From Rheinheimera maricola (lineage in GTDB: Bacteria > Pseudomonadota > Gammaproteobacteria > Enterobacterales > Alteromonadaceae), in contig NZ_JAERPS020000006.1 of assembly GCF_016918075.2 (NCBI RefSeq), forward strand, positions 186,001 through 250,000: a stretch of DNA of 64,000 bases. The letters run 5' to 3'. The position numbers and the translations under genes are program-made. Every line of letters starts with the position of its first letter. Position 1 is the stretch's first letter. Shown piece by piece: positions 53,502 through 63,262 of this stretch. The notes beneath the pieces were generated by a model. That model saw nothing but the letters and a program-made list of their open reading frames with translations. It ran no database searches and was not told the DNA's origin.

Positions 53502-54479
53502 ATGCCATCGCCTACTTACCCATTAAGTCATTACGTTTCAAATAATAGCGGCTTGCTGTTTGGCTGTATGAACCTTGGTGGTGGCTGGAACCACAACCCT
53601 GTTAGTGCCGCAGATCTGCGCCAGGCCCATCAGGTGATTGATGCGGCGCTAGAGGCAGGTATCTGTGTGTTTGACCATGCCGATATTTACACCTTTGGTA
53701 AAGCAGAACAGGTATTTGGCCAGGTGCTGCAGCAGCGACCAGAGCTACGCGAGCAAATCAGCCTGCAATCCAAATGCGGTATCCGTTTTGCCGATACCAA
53801 CACGCCACAGCGTTACGATTTTTCCGCCGCCTGGATCCAACAATCCGTAGATAACATTCTGGCGCGGCTGCAAACCGAGCAGCTGGATATCCTGTTGCTG
53901 CACCGGCCTGATCCGCTGATGCAACCGGAAGAAGTCGCCGACATCTTCGCCCGGCTGCAGCAAGCTGGCAAAGTAAAACACTTTGGTGTGTCTAATATGC
54001 AGCAACATCAAATAGCGCTGCTGCAGGATGCTATGCCTACGCCACTGGTGGTGAATCAGCTGGAGCTAAGCTTAAGCCATCTGGCTTGGCTGGACGAGGG
54101 CACAACTGCGGGTTGCAGCGGTGAAACCGGCGTTAATTTTAGCAGCGGCACCATTGAATACTGTCGCCGCAATAAAGTGCAGCTGCAGGCCTGGGGCAGC
54201 TTAAGCCAGGGGCTGTTTAGTGGTGCTGATATTAGTAACCAGCCCCACGCAGTGCAGGCTACGGCCGAACTAGTGGCACAGTTGGCAGCAGAATATCAGC
54301 TTAGCAAGGAAGCGATAGTATTGGGCTGGTTAATGCGCCACCCGGCACAAATTCAACCTGTTATTGGCACCACTAACCTGCAGCGCATTAAAGCCTGTGC
54401 CGAAGCGACTAAGCTGCAGTTGAGCCGCGAGCACTGGTATGCCTTGTACCTGGCCGCACGCGGTAAAGCCCTGCAATAA
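53502..54479 (+). CDS. aldo-keto reductase
   Basis: 325 residues. AKR tetrad: D and Y in VFDHADIYTFGKAEQVFG, K in LQSKCGI, H in LLLHRPDPLMQ. The NADPH end has PVIGTTNLQRIKACAEAT. It resembles the YdhF-like branch. The carbonyl substrate is unknown. It is convergent with the TetR/aldehyde dehydrogenase operon. Confidence 0.9.
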   Translation: MPSPTYPLSHYVSNNSGLLFGCMNLGGGWNHNPVSAADLRQAHQVIDAALEAGICVFDHADIYTFGKAEQVFGQVLQQRPELREQISLQSKCGIRFADTNTPQRYDFSAAWIQQSVDNILARLQTEQLDILLLHRPDPLMQPEEVADIFARLQQAGKVKHFGVSNMQQHQIALLQDAMPTPLVVNQLELSLSHLAWLDEGTTAGCSGETGVNFSSGTIEYCRRNKVQLQAWGSLSQGLFSGADISNQPHAVQATAELVAQLAAEYQLSKEAIVLGWLMRHPAQIQPVIGTTNLQRIKACAEATKLQLSREHWYALYLAARGKALQ

Positions 54480-54483
54480 CGCT

Positions 54484-55131
54484 TTAACCCTGCACAGCAC
54501 CCAGCCATAAGCGGCGGACAGCCGCGCTCAACTCAGTGGCAAAATCACGCTGCAATGCCGTAAGCCCCGCTTGTTGCACCAACAACATTACCGCGGCAGG
54601 CATACGGGTGCTTTGATACAGCCCCAACGTTAATGCATAGCTATGCAGCAGTAACTGGCTGGCACTGGCTGCTGTTAGCTCAGAAAAACGTGCAGCCAGT
54701 TGTGCCCCCAGGCCATCCAGCGCTTGTGCCAGTTGTTGTTTAAACAGCAGCAACTGTTGCTGCGGCAGATTTTGCTCCAGCACGGCATTTAACAACGCCA
54801 GCAGCGGCAGCAAGCTGTCTGACTGCTGTAATCCTTTGAGGTAGGCGCTGGCAAAGGGCGCCGCGGCTGCCGCTAAAGGCTGTGGCAGCTCTGCGATAGT
54901 GCTTTGTAGCTGGCGAAACAAGTGACTGAAATCTTCGCTTAACAGCGCCAAAAAAATTTGTTCTTTGCTTTTGAAATAGCGATATACGGTACCTTTGGCT
55001 AAACCGGTAGCCATAGCAATATCGGCCACGGCCGGCAAGCGCTGCTGCTGTAAAAACAGCTGTCTGGCAGCGGCCAGAAAATCCTGGCGTCGCTGCGCTT
55101 TGGCTTCGGCACTAATAGCATTCTGTTTCAT
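54484..55131 (-). CDS. TetR-family regulator
   Basis: 215 residues. The N-terminal HTH is AAARQLFLQQQRLPAVADIA, MATGLAKGTVYRYFKSKEQI. The C-terminal helical domain is Gln/Leu-rich. It starts 3 bases after the dehydrogenase stop, so it is cotranscribed. The two palindromes before the dehydrogenase are the likely operators, which would make it an autorepressor. Confidence 0.92.
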   Translation of the reverse strand: MKQNAISAEAKAQRRQDFLAAARQLFLQQQRLPAVADIAMATGLAKGTVYRYFKSKEQIFLALLSEDFSHLFRQLQSTIAELPQPLAAAAAPFASAYLKGLQQSDSLLPLLALLNAVLEQNLPQQQLLLFKQQLAQALDGLGAQLAARFSELTAASASQLLLHSYALTLGLYQSTRMPAAVMLLVQQAGLTALQRDFATELSAAVRRLWLGAVQG

Positions 55132-55133
55132 GC

Positions 55134-56603
55134 TTAGCCTTTAAATTTAATCAGCCAGTCGGTCATTTTTTCTGCCAGCTTGCCGTAGGGTGGCAACAGC
55201 ATGCTGACACTGTTATACGCGCCTTGCTTAAATACCGGCCTTAGCTTAGAAAAGGTAACAAAACCTTCGTAGCCGTGATAATGCCCCATGCCGCTGTCGC
55301 CAATGCCACCAAACGGCAAATCATGCTGGCCAACATGCAAAATAGCGTGGTTAATGGTAACGCCGCCGGACATCACTTCGTTGATGTAACGCTGCTGCAA
55401 TGCACTGTCGTGCGTAAAGGGGTAAAACGCCAGTGGCCGTGGCCGGGCATTAATGTAGTTCACCACTTCAGCTACATCGGTGTAGCTTTTTACCGGCAAC
55501 AAGGGGCCGAAAATCTCACGCTGCATTACCTGCATGTCATCGCTGACATTAAACAGCAACGTTAACGGAAACTTGCGCAGGCCCGGCGTCGGGGTTTGCC
55601 CCGGCATCAGGTTTACCGCGGTAGCGCCTTTGGCAATGGCATCGTCCAGCGTGTGCTGCAACCGCTGGTAAGCACGTTCGTCAATGATGGCGGTGTAATC
55701 GTTACTATTTATGTCGGGGTAGCGCTTAGCCACCAACTGCAGCGCCAACCCAGTAAAAGCCTGCTCGCTACCTTGTGGTAAAAACAGGTAGTCGACATTA
55801 GTACAAATTTGTCCGGCGTTAAAAGCTTTGGCCCATAAAATACGGTCGGCAGCCTTATGTAACGGGAAATCTGCCGCTACCACGGCCGGCGACTTGCCGC
55901 CTAACTCCAGCGTCACCGGGGTCAGGTTTTTCGCCGCGCTGGCCATTACCGCCCGGCCGGTTTGCGCCGAGCCGGTAAAAAACAAATGATCAAATGGCTG
56001 TGCCGAAAAGGCCGGGCCACTGCCACCGTTGTCGGCAAACACCTGCAGTTTTTCTGCCGGGAAATATTGCGGCACTAACTTGATTAACAACTGTGCCAAC
56101 TGTTCTGAGTTTTCTGACATCTTGATCATAGCGCGGTTACCGGCGGCAAAAATGGCCACCAACGGCGACAGCGACAGCATAATAGGAAAGTTCCACGGCA
56201 CTATTACGCCCACAACCCCCAGCGGCTGTGGCACTACTACACAGCTGGACGTCGGAAACAACAACCGGTCGATATGCCGTTTTTGCGGCTTCAGCCATTT
56301 TTTCAACTGCTTCTGCGTGCGGCCAATGTCTTCCAGCACCATCAGTATTTCCGAAAAACGGGTTTCAAAGCGGCAGCGACTGCCATAATCGGCATTGACG
56401 GCCGCAACCAGGGCGGCTTCGTTATCACGGATCAGCGCTTTAAGCGCGTCCAACGTTGCCAATCGCTGCTGCAGCGTGGGTACCGGATCGGCATGATAGG
56501 CACGGCGTTGCAGTGTTAGCGCCGTAGCGAACTGGTCAAAAGCCGGGCTAGTTTGCGCCGGGTTGGCCGAAGTATGATCTGCAATGGCGTTGGTTTGATA
56601 CAT
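55134..56603 (-). CDS. coniferyl-aldehyde-dehydrogenase-like ALDH
   Basis: 489 residues. Oxidises an aldehyde to an acid with NAD(P). Catalytic Cys in AFNAGQICTNVDY, Glu in VTLELGGKSPAV, cofactor loop in FTGSAQTGRAVMASAAK and end motif FGGIGDSGMGHYHGYEGFVT. The sequence type matches CalB of Pseudomonas, but similar enzymes act on fatty aldehydes, so the substrate is not sure. The last residues (SMLLPPYGKLAEKMTDWLIK) are hydrophobic and may touch the membrane. Confidence 0.9.
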   Translation of the reverse strand: MYQTNAIADHTSANPAQTSPAFDQFATALTLQRRAYHADPVPTLQQRLATLDALKALIRDNEAALVAAVNADYGSRCRFETRFSEILMVLEDIGRTQKQLKKWLKPQKRHIDRLLFPTSSCVVVPQPLGVVGVIVPWNFPIMLSLSPLVAIFAAGNRAMIKMSENSEQLAQLLIKLVPQYFPAEKLQVFADNGGSGPAFSAQPFDHLFFTGSAQTGRAVMASAAKNLTPVTLELGGKSPAVVAADFPLHKAADRILWAKAFNAGQICTNVDYLFLPQGSEQAFTGLALQLVAKRYPDINSNDYTAIIDERAYQRLQHTLDDAIAKGATAVNLMPGQTPTPGLRKFPLTLLFNVSDDMQVMQREIFGPLLPVKSYTDVAEVVNYINARPRPLAFYPFTHDSALQQRYINEVMSGGVTINHAILHVGQHDLPFGGIGDSGMGHYHGYEGFVTFSKLRPVFKQGAYNSVSMLLPPYGKLAEKMTDWLIKFKG

Positions 56604-56618
56604 AGCTAACCTTAAAAG

Positions 56619-56665
56619 TGACTAATGGTCATTTATGCTTCACAGATTAATGACCAATGGTCATT
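56619..56665. promoter_or_regulatory. paired TetR-type operators
   Basis: AATGACCAATGGTCATT (56649-56665) is a perfect palindrome and TGACTAATGGTCA (56619-56631) is the same with one change. The centres are 32 bases apart, in the promoter region between the dehydrogenase and the MFS gene. Confidence 0.85.
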
Positions 56666-56770
56666 TTGTCAAACAGGCGGCATAACTAAGACTTAAAGCC
56701 AGTAACATTGGCCGGCACAAGCTGCTATGCTGCACGCTTTCACAGCCTATAGCCTCCCGCTGGAGTTGCC

Positions 56771-57973
56771 ATGTCATCGCGTTCACAATCTGCGTTTTAT
56801 ATTATGCTCGGCGGCTCGCTGGTACTAACCATAGCGCTTGGCATTCGCCACGGCTTTGGATTGTTTTTATCACCCATGAGTGATGAATTTGGCTGGGGCC
56901 GCGAAACCTTTGCGCTGGCAATAGCGCTGCAAAACCTGATCTGGGGCCTGACCCAGCCGTTAACCGGCGCCCTGGCCGACCGCATTGGTGCCAAAAAAGT
57001 GGTGCTGGCTGGCGGCCTGTTTTACGCAGCGGGTTTAGCCACCATGGCAATGGCCAGTAGCGGCGTAACGCTGGCTTTAAGCGCCGGCGTGTTGATTGGC
57101 CTGGCGTTGTCTGGCACCTCTTTTACCATCATTCTCGGTGCTATCGGCCGCGCTGTGCCGGTAGAAAAACGCAGTATGGCGATGGGCATTGCCAGTGCGG
57201 CGGGATCTTTTGGCCAGTTTATTATGTTACCCGGCACACTGCTGTTGATTACTCAGCTGGGCTGGGCGGCCGCGCTAACGGCATTGGGGGTGATGGCATT
57301 ATTAATAGCGCCACTGGCTTTTATGTTAAAAACGCCGCTATCTGACAGCACTGGCGGGCCGGAGCAAAGCCTGGAGCAAGCGCTGCGGCAAGCGATGGCG
57401 CATAAAGGCTTTTGGCTGTTATCGCTGGGCTTTTTTGTCTGTGGTTTTCAGGTGGTGTTTATTGGCATTCATTTACCGGCTTATCTGGTCGACATGCAAT
57501 TAGCGCCGCTGGTTGGTACTACCGTGCTGGCGCTAATTGGGTTATTCAATATTTTTGGCACCTACACTGCCGGCTGGCTGGGCGGGCGCATGTCAAAACC
57601 GCTGTTGCTCAGCGCGCTATACGGTATCCGCGCTGTGGTGATTATGGCCTTTATATTGCTGCCACTGACAAATTGGACGGCGTACATTTTTGGTATGGCG
57701 ATGGGGCTGCTGTGGTTATCAACGGTTCCGCTGACCAACGGTACCGTGGCGAGTATTTTCGGCGTGCGTTATTTGTCGATGCTGGGCGGTATCGTGTTTT
57801 TGTTCCATCAGCTGGGCGCGTTTTTGGGTGGCTGGTTTGGTGGCTATGTGTACGATAAAACCGGCAATTATGATCTGGTGTGGTATATCGCTATTGGTTT
57901 AAGCGTGCTGGCCGCGGTGCTAAATTTACCGGTAAAAGAGCAGGCAGCGCTAGCCAGGCCGGTAACCGCATGA
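56771..57973 (+). CDS. MFS transporter
   Basis: 400 residues, twelve membrane segments. Motif A variant is TGALADRIGAKKVVLAGG. IRHGFGLFLSPMSDEFGWGR is typical of the monocarboxylate/oxalate-like branch (OxlT/CynX-like). Divergent from the aldehyde dehydrogenase with shared operators, so it may carry the related acid or aldehyde precursor. Confidence 0.88.
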   Translation: MSSRSQSAFYIMLGGSLVLTIALGIRHGFGLFLSPMSDEFGWGRETFALAIALQNLIWGLTQPLTGALADRIGAKKVVLAGGLFYAAGLATMAMASSGVTLALSAGVLIGLALSGTSFTIILGAIGRAVPVEKRSMAMGIASAAGSFGQFIMLPGTLLLITQLGWAAALTALGVMALLIAPLAFMLKTPLSDSTGGPEQSLEQALRQAMAHKGFWLLSLGFFVCGFQVVFIGIHLPAYLVDMQLAPLVGTTVLALIGLFNIFGTYTAGWLGGRMSKPLLLSALYGIRAVVIMAFILLPLTNWTAYIFGMAMGLLWLSTVPLTNGTVASIFGVRYLSMLGGIVFLFHQLGAFLGGWFGGYVYDKTGNYDLVWYIAIGLSVLAAVLNLPVKEQAALARPVTA

Positions 57974-58089
57974 AAAATCATTGGAAAAAATTATTACTGC
58001 TGGTCTTGGCGGCACTGCTGGCTGCAGGCTGGTGGGGCTGGCAGGCTGGTGGTATGCAGTTACTGCAACCCGGCCTTGCGTGGTGCTAA
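57970..58089 (+). CDS. 39-residue membrane peptide coupled to the MFS gene
   Basis: Starts in an ATGA overlap with the MFS stop and encodes MKNHWKKLLLLVLAALLAAG then WWGWQAGGMQLLQPGLAWC. One membrane helix, a Trp-rich turn and a C-terminal Cys. The overlap and the regular composition suggest a real gene, perhaps a carrier accessory. Confidence 0.65.
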   Translation: MKNHWKKLLLLVLAALLAAGWWGWQAGGMQLLQPGLAWC

Positions 58090-58107
58090 CACAGTGCTAA
58101 TTTAGCG

Positions 58108-59112
58108 CTAGCGAACCGGCGCAGCGGCCGATTCACGCCATACCACTACCGGTTCAAACACGTTTTTCAGCTGCAACGCCTGCTGTTGGTAGATATTTTT
58201 CAACACCCAACGTGCGGCCATCCGGCCCATCTCGCCGATGGGATAGTCAATAGTGGTAAGTTTGGGATGGATATAACGCGCCAAAATCAGGTTATCAAAG
58301 CCAACTATTGATAACTGCTGCGGCACCTGCAAGCCATGCTCTCGTGCCACTTCCATAGCGCCAGCTGCCATTTCATCGTTGGCACACACCAAAGCAGTAA
58401 AAGCCTGACCTTGGGCCAGTAATTGTTGCATGCAGCTGCTGCCACTACTGTCCTGAAAGTCGCCCTGGGCAAATAACAGTGTGTCAAACCGCACCCCGAA
58501 TTCGGCCATCGCACGTAAATGACCGGCATAACGGTCTTTGGCATCACTTTTCCACATTGGCCCGGAAATATAAGCCAGCTGGGTATGGCCCTGCGCCAGC
58601 AACTGTTTAGTGGCCAGATAACCGCCCAACTCATTGTTCAAACAAATGCAGTTGTCTTGCAATTGCGGGATATAACGGTTAATTAGCACTATTGGCAGGT
58701 TGCCCGCCGCCAACTTGATTAGATAGTCATCAGACACTGCCTCTACATGCAAGATTAACGCATCACAGCTGCGGCTGATTAAAAACTCGATGCCGTCTTT
58801 TTCACTGGCCTCTTCACTATGGCCGGCGGCAATAATTACGTGCTTACCGGCAGCCCGGCATTCGTTTTCAATACCGCTAAGCATCTCACCATAAAACGGG
58901 CCATGTAATTCAGATACCAGAATACCTACACTGTTAGAGCGGTTCGACGCCAGCGATTGCGCTATCGAGTTGGGCCGATAGCCCAGTTGCTCCATCGCTG
59001 CCAACACTTTATTGCGTGTGGCTTCACTAACACGGGCATTGTTATTCATTACCCGCGACACGGTCGCCAGTGACACACCCGCCAGTTCTGATACCTGATA
59101 AATCGTTGCCAT
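58108..59112 (-). CDS. LacI-family regulator of the beta-glucoside locus
   Basis: 334 residues. HTH: ATIYQVSELAGVSLATVSRV, hinge IAQSLASNRSNSVGILVSEL. Ligand domain has FTALVCANDEMAAGAMEVAR and SIVGFDNLILARYIHPKLTT. Last gene of the GH1-GPH-LacI cluster. The palindrome at 61930-61947 is its probable operator. Confidence 0.93.
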   Translation of the reverse strand: MATIYQVSELAGVSLATVSRVMNNNARVSEATRNKVLAAMEQLGYRPNSIAQSLASNRSNSVGILVSELHGPFYGEMLSGIENECRAAGKHVIIAAGHSEEASEKDGIEFLISRSCDALILHVEAVSDDYLIKLAAGNLPIVLINRYIPQLQDNCICLNNELGGYLATKQLLAQGHTQLAYISGPMWKSDAKDRYAGHLRAMAEFGVRFDTLLFAQGDFQDSSGSSCMQQLLAQGQAFTALVCANDEMAAGAMEVAREHGLQVPQQLSIVGFDNLILARYIHPKLTTIDYPIGEMGRMAARWVLKNIYQQQALQLKNVFEPVVVWRESAAAPVR

Positions 59113-59133
59113 TGCCTGCCTGCACTGAAAGTA

Positions 59134-60495
59134 TTAAGCCTGCACTTTATCATGCCCCGACGTTGTGTCGCCAGCACGGCGCTGTAGCTGCTGATGAATA
59201 TCCAGCACCCGGGCACTGTTAAGGCGATAGCGGCTCATCACTAGTGCCACCAGCACCGAACCAATAGCCGGCAGTAGCGTGAAGCTAAGCAATATACCCT
59301 GCTGTGTGGCTGCGGTTTGTGCCACGTCAGCCTGATAGTTGTAAAACGCCAGTAGCCAGCCCGCTAGCGCACCGCCCAGCGCCAGGCCAAGTTTGATAAA
59401 AAATACGATAGAGGAATACACCAGGCCGGTAATGCGGATACCGGTTTTGTAGTGGCCATAGTCCACCGCATCGGCCATTTTTGCCCATAACAACGGGGTG
59501 GCCATTTGTAAAAAGAAACCCCAGAAAAAGTACAGTGCGAAGGCCAGCACCACCTGATCCGGCGTGATAAAAAAGCTCAGCATGCAAATGCCAGCAGATA
59601 TAAGCTGCAGGCCAATATAGGCTTTTACTTTATCAACATAACGGTTAAGCCGTTGCGCCAGGGCGCAACCGGCAATATTGCCCAGCATACCCAGCGTAAC
59701 AAAAGCGGTAATTAACTCTTCGCGGCCTAAAAAATACTTCACATAGTAAATTGCCAGCGTGCTGCGAAGCACCATACCTGTTAGCAGAAAAAATGCGGCA
59801 ACACACAAAATACGCCACTGGTCGTTTTGCCATAATGAGGCAAAACTGCCACGCAAGGTCAGTTGCTGGTCCGGTGGTGTCGACACCCGTTCACGGGTAC
59901 CGGCAAAGCACAGCAAAAATAGCACCAGGCCCAGCGCACTCATGACGGCAATAGTTAACTGATAGCCTTTGGCGTTATCGCCGTTACCAAAGAAATTTAC
60001 CAGCGGTAGGGTGCAAGCCGTAACCAGTAAACCGCCTAGCATGCCAAATACAAACCGGTAAGATTGCACCGACACCCGCTCAGTCGGGTCAGCTGTTAAC
60101 ACCCCGCCTAATGCGGAATAAGGAATATTAATGGCGGTATAGGCCAGCATTAGCAAGGTGTAGGTAGCAAAGGCGTATATCACCTTACCATTTGCCGATA
60201 AGTCTGGTGTGGTAAACGCCAGCACACTACACAGCGCAAACGGTAGTGCCAGCCAGAGTAAGTAGGGCCGGTATTTACCGTGCCGGCTTTGGGTTTTATC
60301 GGCCAGCGCGCCCATTAGCGGGTCGGTAACCGCATCGATAATACGTACCAGTAAAAACATACTGCCGACTACCGCCGGTGAAATACCAAAGATATCGGTA
60401 TAAAAAAAAGTTAAAAACAGCATCACCGTCTGAAACACAATATTACTGGCAGTGTCACCCAAGCCGTAGGCTACCTTTTCGCGCTTACTCAGCAT
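59134..60495 (-). CDS. GPH-family sugar:cation symporter
   Basis: 453 residues, twelve membrane segments. It matches the glycoside-pentoside-hexuronide family: KVAYGLGDTASNIVFQTVML, DAVTDPLMGALADKTQSRHG KYRPYL and MADAVDYGHYKTGIRITGLV. Members carry beta-glucosides, melibiose and similar sugars. It lies 16 bases downstream of the GH1 gene. Confidence 0.93.
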   Translation of the reverse strand: MLSKREKVAYGLGDTASNIVFQTVMLFLTFFYTDIFGISPAVVGSMFLLVRIIDAVTDPLMGALADKTQSRHGKYRPYLLWLALPFALCSVLAFTTPDLSANGKVIYAFATYTLLMLAYTAINIPYSALGGVLTADPTERVSVQSYRFVFGMLGGLLVTACTLPLVNFFGNGDNAKGYQLTIAVMSALGLVLFLLCFAGTRERVSTPPDQQLTLRGSFASLWQNDQWRILCVAAFFLLTGMVLRSTLAIYYVKYFLGREELITAFVTLGMLGNIAGCALAQRLNRYVDKVKAYIGLQLISAGICMLSFFITPDQVVLAFALYFFWGFFLQMATPLLWAKMADAVDYGHYKTGIRITGLVYSSIVFFIKLGLALGGALAGWLLAFYNYQADVAQTAATQQGILLSFTLLPAIGSVLVALVMSRYRLNSARVLDIHQQLQRRAGDTTSGHDKVQA

Positions 60496-60511
60496 GCTGT
60501 ATGCCCCTGTT

Positions 60512-61849
60512 TTATCGTTGTATTCGCGCGGCGAACAGATCGCGCAATGCGATGGCGCTGACTTTTAGCGTGCGCTGTTGGCTCTGATAATCAACATACA
60601 CGATACCAAAGCGTTTGGCATAGCCCTCGGCCCATTCAAAGTTGTCCATCAGGCTCCAGGCAAAGTAGCCATCAATCCTGACACCGGCTTGTATTGCATC
60701 TTCTGTGGCCTGCAAATGCTGCTGAAAATAGCTAATGCGGGCAGTATCCTGCACCTCGCCTTGTAGCAGGATATCGGGCATAGCGGCGCCATTCTCGGTA
60801 ATGTACACCGGCGGCAGAGTGTATCGCTGATGCATAGCCTGCAAAATTTCGGTTAATCCCTGCGGGTAAATTTCCCACCCCATATCAGTCAATGGCGGCT
60901 GTGTTGGCGGCACATCACTAAACCAGTCTTTACTGTTGCCGCGGTATACTGTGCGGGTGTAGTAATTAATTCCCAGAAAATCCAGCGGTTGGGCAATAAT
61001 CGCCATATCACCGTCAGCGATATCCGGCTGTTCAGCATCAGCCAGTTGCGCCAACAGCGCCGGATAGCAGCCTTCAAGCAAAGGCTGAATATACCAGTGG
61101 TTATGGTACTGATCCGCCATCTCAGCCGCACGGCGGTCAGCGTCGGTATGACTGGCAGGATGGCAGGGGCTAAAATTCAGCACTATGCCGTTTTGTGCCT
61201 GCGGGGCATTTTTTTGCAATACCTGCATCGCCAAACCATGCGCCAGCAATAAATGGTGCGCCACCTGGCGGCCTTGTTTGCGATTTTGTACACCGGGTGC
61301 ATGAATGCCAGCTTCATAACTTAAGTAAGCACTGCAAAAGGGTTCATTTAACGTGGCGTAAGAATACACCCGGTTACCAAAAGCACGGCTCACCACATCG
61401 GCATATTCGGCAAATTTATACGCAGTGTCACGGTTTAGCCAGCCGCCATTATCCTGCAGGTATTGTGGCAAATCCCAATGATACAGAGTAACAAAGGCTT
61501 TAATGTTGCGCGCTTGCAGGGCATCCAGCAGCTGCAGATAGAAATCGAGCCCAGCCTGATTAATGCTGCCATCACGGCGGATAACCCGGCCCCAGGCAAT
61601 GGAAAAGCGATAGGCATCTACGCCCAGTGCCGCAATCAGTTCAACGTCTTCACGCCAGCGGTTGACATGGTCGCAGGCTACCAGGCCATCTGAGCCATCT
61701 TTTATCCGGCCCGGTGTGGCACAAAAGGTATCCCAGATACAGGGCTCGCGGCTGTCAGCAGCGCCTTCAATTTGAAAAGCGGCAGTGGCCACGCCAAATA
61801 CGAACTCTGGGCGTAGCAGGGGTGAGGTTTTCGCTAAAGTTATCTTCAT
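60512..61849 (-). CDS. GH1 beta-glucosidase
   Basis: 445 residues, the standard GH1 length. Acid/base Glu in YATLNEPFCSAYL, nucleophile Glu in PVYITENGAAMP. Subsite motifs FGVATAAFQIEGA, VDAYRFSIAWGRV, LYHWDLPQYLQDNGGW and WSLMDNFEWAEGYAKRFGIV are complete. No signal peptide, so it acts in the cytoplasm on sugars carried by the GPH symporter. Confidence 0.96.
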   Translation of the reverse strand: MKITLAKTSPLLRPEFVFGVATAAFQIEGAADSREPCIWDTFCATPGRIKDGSDGLVACDHVNRWREDVELIAALGVDAYRFSIAWGRVIRRDGSINQAGLDFYLQLLDALQARNIKAFVTLYHWDLPQYLQDNGGWLNRDTAYKFAEYADVVSRAFGNRVYSYATLNEPFCSAYLSYEAGIHAPGVQNRKQGRQVAHHLLLAHGLAMQVLQKNAPQAQNGIVLNFSPCHPASHTDADRRAAEMADQYHNHWYIQPLLEGCYPALLAQLADAEQPDIADGDMAIIAQPLDFLGINYYTRTVYRGNSKDWFSDVPPTQPPLTDMGWEIYPQGLTEILQAMHQRYTLPPVYITENGAAMPDILLQGEVQDTARISYFQQHLQATEDAIQAGVRIDGYFAWSLMDNFEWAEGYAKRFGIVYVDYQSQQRTLKVSAIALRDLFAARIQR

Positions 61850-61929
61850 CTGTTTTGCTATCTTCCGATCAGGCTGTTGCTAGCGGCAATACAACAAAAA
61901 ATATTGCCAACAGCGGGATATATGCTATA

Positions 61930-61947
61930 AATGAAAGCGCTTACATT
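61930..61947. promoter_or_regulatory. LacI-type operator of the beta-glucoside locus
   Basis: AATGAAAGCGCTTACATT is an 18-bp near-palindrome (one mismatched pair) around a GCGC centre, a typical LacI-family site. It lies between the GH1 gene and the divergent FHS carrier, so one regulator could control both transcripts. Confidence 0.82.
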
Positions 61948-62004
61948 ATACTAGACGGCTGTTTTGTCGCCGTCAATTAAAAACACAAATCGCCGGGGGG
62001 CAAG

Positions 62005-63252
62005 ATGGCAGCATCACCATTAACTAACGACGCCGTGGCAGAGTCTACGCCAGGTCAGACGAATTACCGCTTTGCGCTGACGTCGCTAACGTCGCTGTTT
62101 TTTATCTGGGGTTTTATTACCTGTCTGAACGACATTTTGGTGCCCTATTTAAAAGGCTTATTTGATTTAACTTACACTCAAGCGCTGTTAATTCAGTTCT
62201 GCTTTTTTAGCGCTTATTTTGTTGTGTCAGTGCCGGCCGGCATTCTGGTAAGCCGTATTGGCTATCAGTCTGGCATTGTTACCGGCTTGCTGATTGCCGG
62301 TGCGGGTTGCTTGTTATTTTACCCGGCTGCTGCCGCACACTATTACCCACTGTTTTTAATCGCTCTGTTTGTGCTGGCTGCCGGCATCACCATATTGCAA
62401 GTTGCCGCCAACCCTTATGTCAGTGTGTTAGGTAAGCCAGAAACTGCCTCCAGCCGTTTAACTATGACGCAGGCCTTTAACTCGCTGGGCACCACAGTGG
62501 CACCGTTTTTTGGTGCCTGGCTTATTTTTGGCGGTATGGACGCACCTAAACCGGGCGAAGTGACCGAGTCTACCGTGCAGTTACCTTATTTGTTGTTGGC
62601 CGCAGCCCTAATTGTTATGGCACTGATTTTTGCCTTTTTGCGCCTGCCTAAATTGGGCAAAAAGGATGCTGAAATAACTATCACCGGCAATGCCTGGCAA
62701 TATCGCCATCTGGTGCTGGGTGCACTGGGTATTTTTGTTTATGTCGGGGCAGAAGTAGGCATTGGTAGCTTTTTAGTCAGCTTTATTACCCAGCCGGATA
62801 TTGGTGCGCTGGAAGCGAAAACTGCTTCACATTACATTGCCTGGTATTTTGGTGGCGCTATGATGGGGCGCTTTATTGGCGCTGTGGTAATGCAATATCT
62901 GGCGCCAGGCAAGGTGCTGGCATTTAATGCGGTGTGTGCTGCGGTCCTTTTGGCGGTCACCATTGCCACCGGCGGCAGCCTGGCCATGTTTGCCATTTTA
63001 CTGGTTGGTTTGTGTAACTCTATTATGTTCCCCACCATTTTTAGCCTGGCCATTGCCGGCTTAAAACAGCATACCAGCCAGGGCTCTGGCATTTTATGTC
63101 TGGCAATTGTCGGTGGCGCCGTATTGCCACTGGCGCAAGCAGCGCTGGCCGACAATTTTGGTGTCCAGCTGGCCTTTATTATCCCGCTGTTATGTTATGT
63201 CTATATTGCCTGGTATGGCGCCGTGGGCAGCAAGCCGCGCACTACTGTTTAA
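62005..63252 (+). CDS. FHS-family glucose/galactose transporter
   Basis: 415 residues, twelve membrane segments. Family marks: [60 protein letters not shown] and [20 protein letters not shown], as in GluP/FucP-type proton symporters. Probably carries glucose released by the GH3 enzyme encoded next. Confidence 0.94.
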   Translation: MAASPLTNDAVAESTPGQTNYRFALTSLTSLFFIWGFITCLNDILVPYLKGLFDLTYTQALLIQFCFFSAYFVVSVPAGILVSRIGYQSGIVTGLLIAGAGCLLFYPAAAAHYYPLFLIALFVLAAGITILQVAANPYVSVLGKPETASSRLTMTQAFNSLGTTVAPFFGAWLIFGGMDAPKPGEVTESTVQLPYLLLAAALIVMALIFAFLRLPKLGKKDAEITITGNAWQYRHLVLGALGIFVYVGAEVGIGSFLVSFITQPDIGALEAKTASHYIAWYFGGAMMGRFIGAVVMQYLAPGKVLAFNAVCAAVLLAVTIATGGSLAMFAILLVGLCNSIMFPTIFSLAIAGLKQHTSQGSGILCLAIVGGAVLPLAQAALADNFGVQLAFIIPLLCYVYIAWYGAVGSKPRTTV

Positions 63253-63262
63253 GGAGTACCGC

